Below are positions 6,441 through 14,335 of a DNA stretch of 20,826 nucleotides, one piece after another. Numbering within the stretch: the stretch's first letter is position 1; every line of letters starts with the position of its first letter. Made by a program: the position numbers and the translations under genes. The notes beneath the pieces were generated by a model, which ran no database searches, was not told where the DNA came from, and worked only from the letters and a program-made list of their open reading frames with translations. This stretch comes from DATBLQ01 sp036555325 (GTDB taxonomy: Bacteria; Pseudomonadota; Alphaproteobacteria; Rhizobiales; Aestuariivirgaceae): positions 1-20,826 of the forward strand of contig DATBLQ010000045.1 in the NCBI GenBank assembly GCA_036555325.1. Reading direction: 5' to 3'.

Positions 6441-8054
6441 ATGTATGCGACTCATAACTTGGTGCTGAAAGCTCTTTCACAACTCGCCAGAAATTTCCGA
6501 TGCGACACGCGAGGCGCTATCGCCATCCTATGGGGTTTGTCGGTTATTCTCGTGACTGTCGCCGCTGGAACGGCGATCGACTACGTGCGCGCCGCCCGTC
6601 AAAGGCAAGCACTTGACGCTGCCGTCGATGCGGCTGCCCTGGCCGTGGCCGTGTCTGGAAAGACCGATCAGGCGGAGCTTGAGCAGCTTGCCCGCGATTA
6701 TGTCAACGCCAACTACAACAGCCAAAAGTACACCGGCATCAATCTCAATCTGGATGTCAAGGTCACCGAAGACACGGTTGAAATTACGGCACACCAGCAG
6801 ATGCCAACAACCCTGATGGGAATTGTGAACATCAATGAAATGGACCTGACCTCTTTCGCGCAGGTAAGCCGCGGTGGTACGGGCCTCGAAGTTGCGTTGG
6901 TTCTGGACAACACTGGCTCAATGAACAGCAACAACAAGATTCAAGACCTGAAGGTTGCCGTCGGCAACCTAACGGAAGTCCTCTTTGGAGAAGATGAGGA
7001 ATCCACCCACATAAAGGTTGGCATTATTCCCTTCTCAACCTCGGTAAATGTCGGTCCGCAATACACTGATGTCACCTGGCTCGACCATACCGGGCTGAAC
7101 CCGATCTCTCATCTCAACTTCACGGACGCGACCAAGCATAACCGTTGGGCCTGGAACCAACTGTCCAACAAACCCTGGAATGGGTGCGTCGAGCAGCGTC
7201 GGGTTGCCAACGGCATCGACTACGACGTGGATGATACCGCACCCAGCGTGGGTCAGCCGACAACGCTATTTCCGATCTTTTTTGCCCCTGATGAGCCCAC
7301 AAATGGCAATAATGCAACCGGCAAGACTGGATGGGGAAATGGGTTTGGCAACAGCTATCTGCCGGACTGGCGATCTAATGAAAGCGTCTCCAATAGCACC
7401 AAGAACAATACCTCCCTGGATGACCGTCAGCGGCGTCATCAAAAGTATCAAGGCGTTTCAGTCAGCGGGGCCGGCCCCGGCTTCAACTGCGGTATTGCGC
7501 CCATAACGCCCCTCACCAACGTAAAGCAGACCGTCCTTGACGGCGTCGATGATATGATCGCAAACGGCAATACCAACATTGCCGGGGGCATTGGCTGGGG
7601 TTTGCGCGTTCTTTCTCCGACCGCGCCTTTCACTGAGGGCGTGGCCTACGATGACGATGATTGGCGAAAAGTGATGATCGTCATGACCGACGGCGAAAAC
7701 GTTTGGGGCGACACCAACAATATGAATAGATCGGCCTATGGTGGTTATGGGTACATCAGCCAATCGAGCACCCGCCTGAACATGAACAGCAGCAGCATCA
7801 CCAGTGGCCGAGCTGTCTACGATACCCGCACGGCCAAGGCCTGTGATGTTGTCAAGGCCGCGACTGGCGATCCCAAGCACCCAATCACAGTGTACACGAT
7901 TACATTCGGCCCAATTGATAACGCCGCTAAAACACTCATGAAAAATTGCGCCACCGATCCGGAAAAATATTTCCATGCGCCGGACGGTGCGACGATCAAA
8001 ACTGTGTTCTCCGACATCGCCAAGGAGATCAGCGAAGTCTACCTCTCAAAGTAG
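6441..8054 (+). CDS. TadG-like pilus-assembly protein with VWA domain
   Basis: A 537-residue protein. Residues 1-23 are a basic cytoplasmic tail, residues 25-47 form one membrane helix (AIAILWGLSVILVTVAAGTA), and then comes the TadE/TadG-type stretch DYVRAARQRQALDAAVDAAA that is shared by Flp/Tad pilus minor components. A von Willebrand A domain follows with a MIDAS-like metal site: D156-N-T-G-S160, T378 in NGNTNIAGG, and D417 in MTDGEN. About 150 Asn/Gly-rich residues are inserted between the first and second MIDAS motifs, as is common in TadG relatives. The protein would sit in the inner membrane with the VWA domain outside. The start at ATG 6441 is preferred over TTG 6399 because it gives the expected N-terminus and has CCGAG upstream. 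No other tad genes are in the window, so it is an orphan. A role in adhesion or pilus assembly is inferred from the family. Confidence 0.87.
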   Translation: MYATHNLVLKALSQLARNFRCDTRGAIAILWGLSVILVTVAAGTAIDYVRAARQRQALDAAVDAAALAVAVSGKTDQAELEQLARDYVNANYNSQKYTGINLNLDVKVTEDTVEITAHQQMPTTLMGIVNINEMDLTSFAQVSRGGTGLEVALVLDNTGSMNSNNKIQDLKVAVGNLTEVLFGEDEESTHIKVGIIPFSTSVNVGPQYTDVTWLDHTGLNPISHLNFTDATKHNRWAWNQLSNKPWNGCVEQRRVANGIDYDVDDTAPSVGQPTTLFPIFFAPDEPTNGNNATGKTGWGNGFGNSYLPDWRSNESVSNSTKNNTSLDDRQRRHQKYQGVSVSGAGPGFNCGIAPITPLTNVKQTVLDGVDDMIANGNTNIAGGIGWGLRVLSPTAPFTEGVAYDDDDWRKVMIVMTDGENVWGDTNNMNRSAYGGYGYISQSSTRLNMNSSSITSGRAVYDTRTAKACDVVKAATGDPKHPITVYTITFGPIDNAAKTLMKNCATDPEKYFHAPDGATIKTVFSDIAKEISEVYLSK

Positions 8055-8061
8055 TTTGATC

Positions 8062-8137
8062 GGCACTGCACACCGTAGTGCCCCCCGCCCCCAACTTGGA
8101 TCGTTGGTGGCAATATAGCGCTGCGTAGCGCCACTAG
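8062..8137. terminator. Possible bidirectional terminator region between convergent genes
   Basis: The stops of the TadG-like gene (plus, 8054) and the glycosyltransferase (minus, 8159) face each other across about 100 bases. GGCACT (8062-8067) pairs with AGTGCC (8077-8082) across nine bases, and GTGGC...GCCAC with an inner GCGCT/AGCGC lies a little further on. Neither has a clear T-run, so this is a structural suggestion only. Confidence 0.3.
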
Positions 8138-8158
8138 AGACATCCATCAACCGGAAAG

Positions 8159-9067
8159 TCATAAGTCGCTTGGGTGGGTTGTGCTTTGAGAGATCCGCTT
8201 CAACTCGCGACGCCTTCGAGCACTCCTTTCGAAAACGAGGCCGAATGTGAAAATAAGAACGGCCAAAAGCAAAACGTCGCTTCCAATGCTCAAGAAGGAT
8301 AGTCTTGGCAAAATCCCCGACAAGGCCAGTACAGCAGACAAGGGCATCAGGAGGAAAGAAAGAAAAGAGAAGAACCGCAGCGGGCGGTCTCTTTTAACGT
8401 AAGAGACTATTGTCAATAGTATTCTCAAGCCATCGGTCACTGTGCGAAATTTGCTTTTCGACCCATGTGGCCGCTGTCGATACAAAACGCTGGCCTCCTT
8501 AATGGGCATTTTGAGCTCAAGGGCGTGCAAGTTCAGCTCGGTTTCGATTTCAAATCCATGCGACACCCCGGAAAAAGATTCGACAAATCGGCGCGAGAAG
8601 AGTCGGTAACCCGACAGCACGTCTCTCATCCGAGTTTGGAAAACCAGGGATACGAGCCAACTCAGTAGTTTTATACCAAACCGATCATAAAAGCTCAGCG
8701 CTCCCGGTTCAGCCATGCGAGCGGTTGTAACCATGTCATAGCCGCCATTAAGCAGTGTCTGAACGAGCGCTGGTGCACCAGAAAGATCGTAGGTGTTATC
8801 CCCATCGACGAGAATGTAGACATCAGCCTTGATTTCACCGAGCATGCGCCGAACAACGTTCCCCTTGCCGCGCAAACGTTCGTGGCAAACCTTAGCACCT
8901 GCATTGGCCGCTACCTCAACCGAATTATCCGTAGAACCATTGTCATAGACGTACACTTGGGCCCCTGGCAACACCTCTCTGCAGTCGCGGACGACTTGCG
9001 CAATGGTAGGCCCTTCGTTGAGGCATGGAATTAGAACGGCAATAGCATGTTTACCAATCGCGCTCAT
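8159..9067 (-). CDS. Family 2 glycosyltransferase (dolichyl-phosphate-mannose synthase-like), membrane-bound
   Basis: A 302-residue GT-A enzyme. Residues 8-100 hold the nucleotide-sugar site: AVLIPCLNEGPTIAQVV, YDNGSTDNSVEVA, GKGNVVRRML and the metal-binding ILVDGDNTYD (DxD at 88-90). MRDVLSGYRLFSRRFVESF and GFEIETELNLHALE around residues 145-180 are typical of the DPM1/DPG-synthase subgroup, which transfers a sugar from a nucleotide donor to a polyprenyl phosphate. Two hydrophobic segments (about residues 232-255 and 262-282) anchor the C-terminus, followed by a basic tail. The start at ATG 9067 fits the family N-terminus, although only a weak purine stretch lies upstream. The acceptor is unknown. 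No other glycan genes are nearby, and 100 bases separate it from the VOC gene upstream, so co-transcription is possible but not shown. Confidence 0.9.
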   Translation of the reverse strand: MSAIGKHAIAVLIPCLNEGPTIAQVVRDCREVLPGAQVYVYDNGSTDNSVEVAANAGAKVCHERLRGKGNVVRRMLGEIKADVYILVDGDNTYDLSGAPALVQTLLNGGYDMVTTARMAEPGALSFYDRFGIKLLSWLVSLVFQTRMRDVLSGYRLFSRRFVESFSGVSHGFEIETELNLHALELKMPIKEASVLYRQRPHGSKSKFRTVTDGLRILLTIVSYVKRDRPLRFFSFLSFLLMPLSAVLALSGILPRLSFLSIGSDVLLLAVLIFTFGLVFERSARRRRELKRISQSTTHPSDL

Positions 9068-9167
9068 CAGCAGGTGTCTTTACGTCAGAAAAATACCGTT
9101 GCGCCAGGTCCTTTTTTCCCCATGTGACAGATTCGGCGCGTTGCGAAGTTCAGGGATTTTCCCCAAC

Positions 9168-9557
9168 TTAGCTTGCCGGCCGGGAAGCCGGCTGAAAAAG
9201 TTCAACGAGGTTTCCGGAAGGGTCTTCCAGCAAAATTTGAGATCCTCCCGGCCCCTTCACAATATCATTGCGGAATTTCAGGCCGCGTGCGCGAAGGCGT
9301 TCGACTTCCGCCGGGAGATCGTGCACGACTAACTCAATGCGGTTCCAACCCCCCGGCCCAGGCTTGCTGCCGTCTGGCATCGGCCGTCCTGCCGAACTCT
9401 TCTCGCCACTTAATAGCAGCCGCAGCGATCCGCGCTCGACATCCGCGAAAGCGGGCGCAGCGTTGGATAGGAGCTTGAAACCCAGATTCGTCGTGTACCA
9501 GTCGATCGAGCTTTGGACGTCGTTGACCATGTAGCGAACGTTCACTTGATCGGGCAT
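9168..9557 (-). CDS. VOC (glyoxalase/bleomycin-resistance) family protein
   Basis: A 129-residue single-module VOC protein with two beta-alpha-beta-beta-beta halves. The first half starts VNVRYMVNDVQSSIDWYTTN and includes GSLRLLLSGE; the second has WNRIELVVHDLPAEVERLRA and ends ILLEDPSGNLVELFQP. The conserved D-D-x-G-N-x-x-E-L-F ending is kept, with Glu as a potential metal ligand; a typical first-half His is not obvious. VOC proteins act as small dioxygenases, isomerases or binding proteins, so the substrate cannot be told from sequence. ATG 9557 is preceded by GGGAGGA at good spacing. It is cytoplasmic, with no signal peptide. Confidence 0.9.
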   Translation of the reverse strand: MPDQVNVRYMVNDVQSSIDWYTTNLGFKLLSNAAPAFADVERGSLRLLLSGEKSSAGRPMPDGSKPGPGGWNRIELVVHDLPAEVERLRARGLKFRNDIVKGPGGSQILLEDPSGNLVELFQPASRPAS

Positions 9558-9628
9558 GGCTTTCCTCCCGTGTGCTGCGCCACTCCTGTGAGGACGTACG
9601 AATTGGCGCTGTTTTCAGAGCCACTGGA

Positions 9629-9742
9629 TTAAACTACCTGCAACGTCCAAGCCAGGCCGAAGTTCCCGGAAATGGGCGTCAACTTGATGTCCTGGCGTAG
9701 ATGATCGATAAGGTCCTGAAATCGCAACTTGCGAAGCGCACT
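9629..9742 (-). pseudogene. Possible short C-terminal gene fragment, unidentified
   Basis: In the gap between the VOC gene and the nucleotidase gene, the minus strand has an open stretch reading ALRKLRFQDLIDHLRQDIKL and then TPISGNFGLAWTLQVV before TAA at 9629-9631. Its amino-acid make-up looks protein-like, but it has no start codon and no recognised family. It may be the tail of a lost gene or chance. Confidence 0.2.
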
Positions 9743-9786
9743 AACTTAGATCGAACGTGTCTGTCAGAAACCATAGTGAGGAAATT

Positions 9787-11328
9787 ATGCGCTGCACAGT
9801 TTTGAGAGTCACGCTGGGCATCATCGCTTGGGCGCTAGGAGCCGTCATTATGGTTCAAAGCGTGAGGGCCGATGAGCGCACGGTGGAGGTTACGTTGCTG
9901 TTCGTCTGCGATATTTACGACATGGCGCCCAATGCGCACGGACGCGGTGGTCTCGCAAAGGTGGCGGCAGTGTTCAATGCCGAGCGGGCGGCGCGAAAGA
10001 ACGTCGTCACGGTGCATGCCGGCGATGCGATCTCACCCTCGCTCATGTCCGGCCTCGACAAGGGCGCTCACATGATCGACCTGCTGAACGGCTTGCAACT
10101 CGATTTCTTCGTGCCGGGGAATCACGAATATGACTTCGGTCCGGAGATTTTTATGAAGCGTATGGCGGAAGCCAAGTTCCCGGTGTTCGCTGCCAATCTC
10201 GCGGGTCCCGATGGCAAACCGATCCCTGGCATCAGCAATGAGCGCATCTTCGAGTTCGATGGCCTCAAGCTTGGATTTATCGGTCTGACGGCTGAAGATT
10301 CGATCACACGTTCCTCACCCGGCAACCTCAAGTTTTCGCCCTCGCCCGACAAGGCAATCGAACTTGCAGCGAAACTTAGAAAAGAAGGCGCCGATCTGGT
10401 GGTTGTGGTGGCGCACGCGCGGCGCGATCTCGACGAGGTGCTTAAGCGCGAGGCCGGTGCCGACGTGATTTTGTCGGGGGACGACCATGATCTACTTCTC
10501 GGCTATGACGGTAAGGTTGCCTTTCTGGAGGCAATGCAGGATGGCTATTATGTGGGCGCCATCGATCTCTTGGTGAGCGTGGAGGAGAAAGATGGCGCCC
10601 GACGAATGCGCTGGTGGCCGAATTTTCGACTGATCGACACGGCGACGATCAGCCCCGACGCGGACATGGCTGCACGGGTCGCTTCCTACGAGCAGCAACT
10701 GTCGAAGGAACTCGATCAGCCGCTCGCTACGCTCAAGGGGGAAATGGACAGCCACAACGCTACGGTGCGCGGCGGAGAAGCACCCATCGGCAATCTTTTC
10801 GCCGATGCGGTACGTGAAGAGTTGGGCGCAGACGCTGCACTGCTCAACGGCGGAGGAATTCGCGGCAAGAAGCTTTATGAAGCAGGTGCTGCGATATCGC
10901 GCCGTGATGTGCTCACAGAATTGCCTTTCGGCAACAAGGCTTATTTGCTCGAGATAACGGGCAAGGATCTTAAAAGCGCGGTCGAGCAAGGCTTGGCACG
11001 CGCGGAGACTCTAACCGGTGCTTTTCCGCAAGTTTCGGGGATTATCATCCGAGCAGATCTCTCGCGTCCAGCTGGTGGCCGTTTGGTGCGCCTCGAGGTC
11101 GCTGGGGCACCGGTAGATGAGGCGAAGGCCTATCGTCTGGCCACGGTTGACTTCCTCACCCGCGGGGGCGACGGCTATGAGGCGCTCAAGAGAGCAAACA
11201 TTCTCATCGGGCCCAATGACGGCAAGCTTCTCGCAAGTCACGTTATGGAGTGGCTCAAGGCAAAAGGAAGCGTTTCTCCTGCGCTAGAAGGTCGAATCAT
11301 TGTTGCCCGTTCGGCACCACCCAAGTAG
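9787..11328 (+). CDS. Periplasmic bifunctional metallophosphatase/5'-nucleotidase (UshA-like)
   Basis: A 513-residue exported enzyme (signal peptide about residues 1-28, ending SVRA-DE). The N-terminal calcineurin-like domain has FVCDIYDM (D42; the usual DxH is DxY), VTVHAGDAISPSLMSG, VPGNHEYDFGPE and VVVVAHARRD. The GHxH metal motif reads G231-D-D-H-D, with Asp at the first His position. The C-terminal 5'-nucleotidase domain has NATVRGGEAPIGNLFADAVR, ALLNGGGIRGK, LTELPFGNKAYLLEITG, FPQVSG and VDFLTRGGDGYEAL, which bind the nucleotide. It would hydrolyse nucleotides or nucleotide sugars in the periplasm to salvage nucleoside and phosphate. I recall DxY as normal in this alphaproteobacterial subgroup; the GDDH variant I cannot check. 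Start ATG 9787 has GAGGA six bases upstream; GTG 9757 gives a poorer signal peptide. Confidence 0.92.
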   Translation: MRCTVLRVTLGIIAWALGAVIMVQSVRADERTVEVTLLFVCDIYDMAPNAHGRGGLAKVAAVFNAERAARKNVVTVHAGDAISPSLMSGLDKGAHMIDLLNGLQLDFFVPGNHEYDFGPEIFMKRMAEAKFPVFAANLAGPDGKPIPGISNERIFEFDGLKLGFIGLTAEDSITRSSPGNLKFSPSPDKAIELAAKLRKEGADLVVVVAHARRDLDEVLKREAGADVILSGDDHDLLLGYDGKVAFLEAMQDGYYVGAIDLLVSVEEKDGARRMRWWPNFRLIDTATISPDADMAARVASYEQQLSKELDQPLATLKGEMDSHNATVRGGEAPIGNLFADAVREELGADAALLNGGGIRGKKLYEAGAAISRRDVLTELPFGNKAYLLEITGKDLKSAVEQGLARAETLTGAFPQVSGIIIRADLSRPAGGRLVRLEVAGAPVDEAKAYRLATVDFLTRGGDGYEALKRANILIGPNDGKLLASHVMEWLKAKGSVSPALEGRIIVARSAPPK

Positions 11329-11385
11329 ACTCACGGCTTGCGGGGACGCTCCTCGGCTGAATAATTCGCATCAAGGGAGTTCGAC

Positions 11386-11847
11386 ATGAGATACAAGCCT
11401 GCATTGTTTATGGCCGCATTGGTAGCGAGCACGGTTTCCGGTTTTGCTCAGGATGAGCACAAGATGCTCAAGCCAGATCAGCTGCAGTGGGGCCCTGCCA
11501 AGAGCTTGCCGGCTGGAGCTCAGGTCGTGGTTATGTATGGCGATCCCGGTAAAGAGGGCGCGTTCGCACTGCGTGTCAAGCTTCCGGCCAATTACAAAGT
11601 GCCGCCGCACACTCACCCGAAACCAGAAGTCCTTACGGTGGTATCGGGAACCTTCCAGCTTGGAATGGGCGAAATGGCCGACAAAAACAAAGCCGAGCCG
11701 CTGCCAGCTGGCAGCTTTGTGACATTTCCCGCAAGCACACCGCATTTCGCCTTTACCGACGAGGAGACCGTCATACAACTGAACAGTATCGGTCCCTGGG
11801 GAATTACATATGTGAATCCTAAGGACGACCCGCGTCAAACCCAATAG
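11386..11847 (+). CDS. Exported cupin-domain protein
   Basis: A 153-residue protein with a signal peptide (about residues 1-21, VASTVSGFA-QDE) and a single cupin barrel. Metal ligands fit the cupin pattern: H75 and H77 in PPHTHPKPE, E81, and H120 in FPASTPHFAF. Relatives are small periplasmic cupins of unknown substrate, some annotated as ChrR-like or dioxygenase-like. AAGGGAG six bases before ATG 11386 supports the start. It lies 57 bases after the nucleotidase gene on the same strand and may be co-transcribed with it. No enzymatic role can be assigned. Confidence 0.88.
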   Translation: MRYKPALFMAALVASTVSGFAQDEHKMLKPDQLQWGPAKSLPAGAQVVVMYGDPGKEGAFALRVKLPANYKVPPHTHPKPEVLTVVSGTFQLGMGEMADKNKAEPLPAGSFVTFPASTPHFAFTDEETVIQLNSIGPWGITYVNPKDDPRQTQ

Positions 11848-11882
11848 CTCGCTGATCTGTCGCCTCTCAGCACGCTCACTAG

Positions 11883-11925
11883 GGGCGATGTCTCAATAAA
11901 AAAATGACGATAGCGGACATCGCCC
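11883..11925. repeat. 10-bp inverted repeat downstream of the cupin gene
   Basis: GGGCGATGTC (11883-11892) is the exact complement of GACATCGCCC (11916-11925), with a 23-base A-rich spacer containing a run of seven A. It lies 36 bases after the cupin stop and 94 before the MFS start. It could end the upstream transcript or act as an operator for the MFS gene. The long loop and the absence of a following T-run argue against a standard terminator. Confidence 0.5.
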
Positions 11926-12018
11926 GACTAAACTTTCAAGACCAACAAACAACATTGAACCGACAGGTGGACCTAGACCTGTCATAGCCCCGCTCCCATC
12001 AAACCCGACAGACTCTCA

Positions 12019-13203
12019 TTGGTCGAGATCACCACAAAAGCGGATGTCATCGCCGGCTCCGGCATCGTCCGCCAACCGGTGACGTGGTATTGCTACCTGC
12101 TGCTTGCCTTTTTCGTTTTCATGTTGACGCTCCAGGGCAACATTCTTCCGTTCCTCAAGCAGGAGCTCAATCTCAACTATCGCGAATCCGGCCTGCATGC
12201 GAGCGCCATTGCGGTCGGAGCAATTATAGTTGGTTTTACAGGAGATAAGATCGCGGACACCTTCGGTCGGCGCCATATGCTTGTGATTGGCACGCTGGTT
12301 TGTTCTGTCGGCGCACTGCTGCTTTGTGTTGCGCCAGCGGCCTGGGCCAGTATTGCTGCCTGCGGAATATTGGGATTGGGGGCGAGCCTTCTGCCAACGG
12401 CGGCTTTTGCCATTTTAGCGGATGTGCATGGCGAACGACGGACTGTGGCGATCAACGAATCTTCGGTGATCAACTATGGCCTGGCCGTCATAGCACCGCT
12501 ACTTACCAGCCTGTGCATTGCCATGTCGTTCGGTTGGCGGACGGCGGTGGTGATCGGCGCTCTCTATGGCGTTTGTTTGGTGGTGGTGTTCTGGCGCTTG
12601 AAAGTGCCGGAACCACACCAAGCGTCGGGAATGACGACGACGCACTTGCCATCGTCATATTGGGCGTTCTGGAGCGCGATCAGTTTCGTAGTCGCAATCG
12701 AGTTCTGCATTTTGCTCTGGTCACCGGCCTATCTGGAACAGGTCGTGGGTCTTGGGAAAGCAGCCGCGGCCGCAGCGGCATCTGCCTTCGTGTTGGCAAT
12801 GTTTACCGGTCGCCTTGCCGGCAGCTTCTTGGCTCGAATAGTAGCAGTCGAGCGTCTGTTGGTTGCGCAATTGGCAGTGACCCTGGCGGGTTTTCTGATT
12901 TACTGGAACTTCAAATTGCCGGCCATAGCAATAGCTGGTCTCTTTATTCTCGGGCTGGGTGTCTCAACTCTCTTTCCACTGACGGTCGGACTCGCCATGG
13001 GGACGGCCACGTCCCGAACCAACGCTGCCAGCGCACGCGCCACCATTGCATTTGGCGTCGCACTCCTCGTGACACCCCCGTTGTTGGGAAGCCTTGCTGA
13101 TGAGGTAGGCCTTAGGGTTGCGCATTGGCTGGTGCCGGTTCTGACGGTGGGCGCACTTTGCGCTTTCGTGATTGGCCGTGCGCTAAAGGCGCGGCCAAGC
13201 TGA
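12019..13203 (+). CDS. MFS transporter
   Basis: A 394-residue membrane protein with about 12 hydrophobic helices in two halves, of major facilitator type. Motif A between helices 2 and 3 is GDKIADTFGRRH (near residues 74-85). The helix after it runs LVIGTLVCSVGALLLCVAP, and LGLGASLLPTAAFAILAD forms helix 4. A second-half equivalent (MFTGRLAGSFLARI) marks the internal duplication. Substrate is not predictable; the length fits small-solute or drug/sugar exporters. The ORF opens at TTG 12019 with no clear ribosome site. An in-frame GTG at 12079 just before the first helix is an alternative start, so the N-terminus is uncertain. It follows the cupin gene by 171 bases. Confidence 0.9.
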   Translation: MVEITTKADVIAGSGIVRQPVTWYCYLLLAFFVFMLTLQGNILPFLKQELNLNYRESGLHASAIAVGAIIVGFTGDKIADTFGRRHMLVIGTLVCSVGALLLCVAPAAWASIAACGILGLGASLLPTAAFAILADVHGERRTVAINESSVINYGLAVIAPLLTSLCIAMSFGWRTAVVIGALYGVCLVVVFWRLKVPEPHQASGMTTTHLPSSYWAFWSAISFVVAIEFCILLWSPAYLEQVVGLGKAAAAAAASAFVLAMFTGRLAGSFLARIVAVERLLVAQLAVTLAGFLIYWNFKLPAIAIAGLFILGLGVSTLFPLTVGLAMGTATSRTNAASARATIAFGVALLVTPPLLGSLADEVGLRVAHWLVPVLTVGALCAFVIGRALKARPS

Positions 13204-13263
13204 GCCTTTGGATCAGACGCCTTCCGGACTCCTCAAACCTCATCACCTGGGCGTGAATACTGA

Positions 13264-13374
13264 AACCTTTGGCACATCGCTGCCTATGACAAAGGCCATG
13301 AGCATATCTTGAAACTTGCCGACGCCCTTGCCGAGGGAATTGCAAAACAGTTCTCCGACAAGCTAAAGGGCTGA
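13264..13374 (+). pseudogene. C-terminal fragment of an unidentified gene
   Basis: Between the MFS gene and the collapsed cyclase gene, the plus strand encodes LWHIAAYDKGHEHILKLADA followed by LAEGIAKQFSDKLKG and a TGA at 13372-13374. An in-frame TGA immediately precedes it at 13261 and there is no start codon. The helical, charged, clearly coding-like sequence ending at a natural stop suggests the tail of a gene whose front has been deleted. I do not recognise the family. Confidence 0.4.
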
Positions 13375-13448
13375 CATAAAGTAGATGGGTCGCACCGGGG
13401 CAGCCTTCCTTCTGTCCAACATTCATACGCTCATCACTCCAGAGTCCT

Positions 13449-14116
13449 CTAAGGAACCACTGCGTAGAGGGACCATTCTCCGGGGATACCTTTAAGGGAA
13501 TGCTTTCCCTGGTCGCCAAACTCGATCCCAGAACCGACCACTAAATCCCTAACTGTGCTGGAGACCAGAACGTTATTTGACGGAGCTTTGCTTGAGATAC
13601 GTGATGCGACGTGCACGGCGAGGCCGCTTATGCCTTTACCGCGTCGTTCACACTCGCCGGAATGGAGGCCGGCGCGCATTTGAAGCCCAAGACGCTCAAG
13701 CCGCTGTTTAATCGCCAGTGTGCATTGGATAGCACGGGTGGGACCGGTGAAGGCTAAAACGAAGCCATCCCCGGTGGTGTTTATTTCCTCACCTCCGAAA
13801 CTGTTCAGTTCTCGAACAGCGCGGCCCGCTCTGACCCTACGGCATCCATGACAGCGCGAATATCATCGACGCGCTGTTCCAGAGTCGAGAGTCCAACATC
13901 GCGGTCAGATAGCCCTGTGCCACGCTTGTCAAACCTGATGAGCCGAGAAAAACTGGCTAAATTTCGTATGAACCGAGCGTAGTCGGGACTCTCCCACGCG
14001 TATTCAACATTTGAAATCCAACCCGGGGCATAAATGAGGTCGAAGGGTCCTTCGCCCACCACCTGATAGGCAATCGACACGTTGCCGCTTTTTGTATAGA
14101 GGGTGCGCGGAGGCAT
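13449..14116 (-). pseudogene. Alpha/beta-hydrolase-adenylate/guanylate cyclase fusion gene collapsed by an internal deletion
   Basis: The first 103 codons from ATG 14116 encode the start of an alpha/beta hydrolase: NVSIAYQVVGEGPFDLIYAP, WISNVEYAWE, RLIRFDKRGTGLSDRD and VDDIRAVMDAVGSERAALF, then a stop at 13805. In the next frame, overlapping that stop, the C-terminal half of a class III cyclase begins: VREL, EEINTTGDGFVLAFTGPTRA, MRAGLHSGECERRG, GLAVHVASRI, LVSSTVRDLVVGSGIEF and HSLKGIPGEWSLYAV, to TAG 13449. Intact members of this fusion family have a full hydrolase (about 280 residues) followed by a whole cyclase domain. Here the nucleophile-elbow half of the hydrolase and the first metal-Asp half of the cyclase are absent and the frame is shifted. 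CTGTTC/GAACAG form a short inverted repeat exactly at the junction (13801-13819). It is non-functional as it stands. Confidence 0.87.
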
Positions 14117-14335
14117 TGCCTTCTAGACTTGGAACAAGGGTAGCAATCGGCTGGTGAGCCTACTATAAATCAGGCAAAGTGAAACTGTGGTAGGTTATTT
14201 ATTCAGGATAGTGCGGTTCACACAATTGCTGATACCGTGAACAGCGAACCTGACGTCGAATCAGCTTTTTTTGCGTTCAGATTTTGCCTATTGCCAACCA
14301 GTGTGCGTAATGTTTTTTAGCGGAGAAGATAATCC

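Noticed and set aside
10492..10989. 165-codon minus-strand ORF
   Set aside because: Antisense to the 5'-nucleotidase C-terminal domain; no motif of its own.
12300..13100. 266-codon plus-strand ORF inside the MFS gene
   Set aside because: A +1/+2 frame shadow of the transporter; its sequence is rich in Arg/Ser/Cys with no membrane pattern or motif.
13112..13519. 135-codon minus-strand ORF overlapping MFS and cyclase ends
   Set aside because: It straddles the ends of three better-supported coding stretches in other frames and has no family features.
14216..14242. GTTCAC/GTGAAC inverted repeat upstream of the phytochelatin-synthase gene, as an operator
   Set aside because: Only six base pairs across a 15-base spacer; expected by chance at this frequency, and no matching regulator is nearby.
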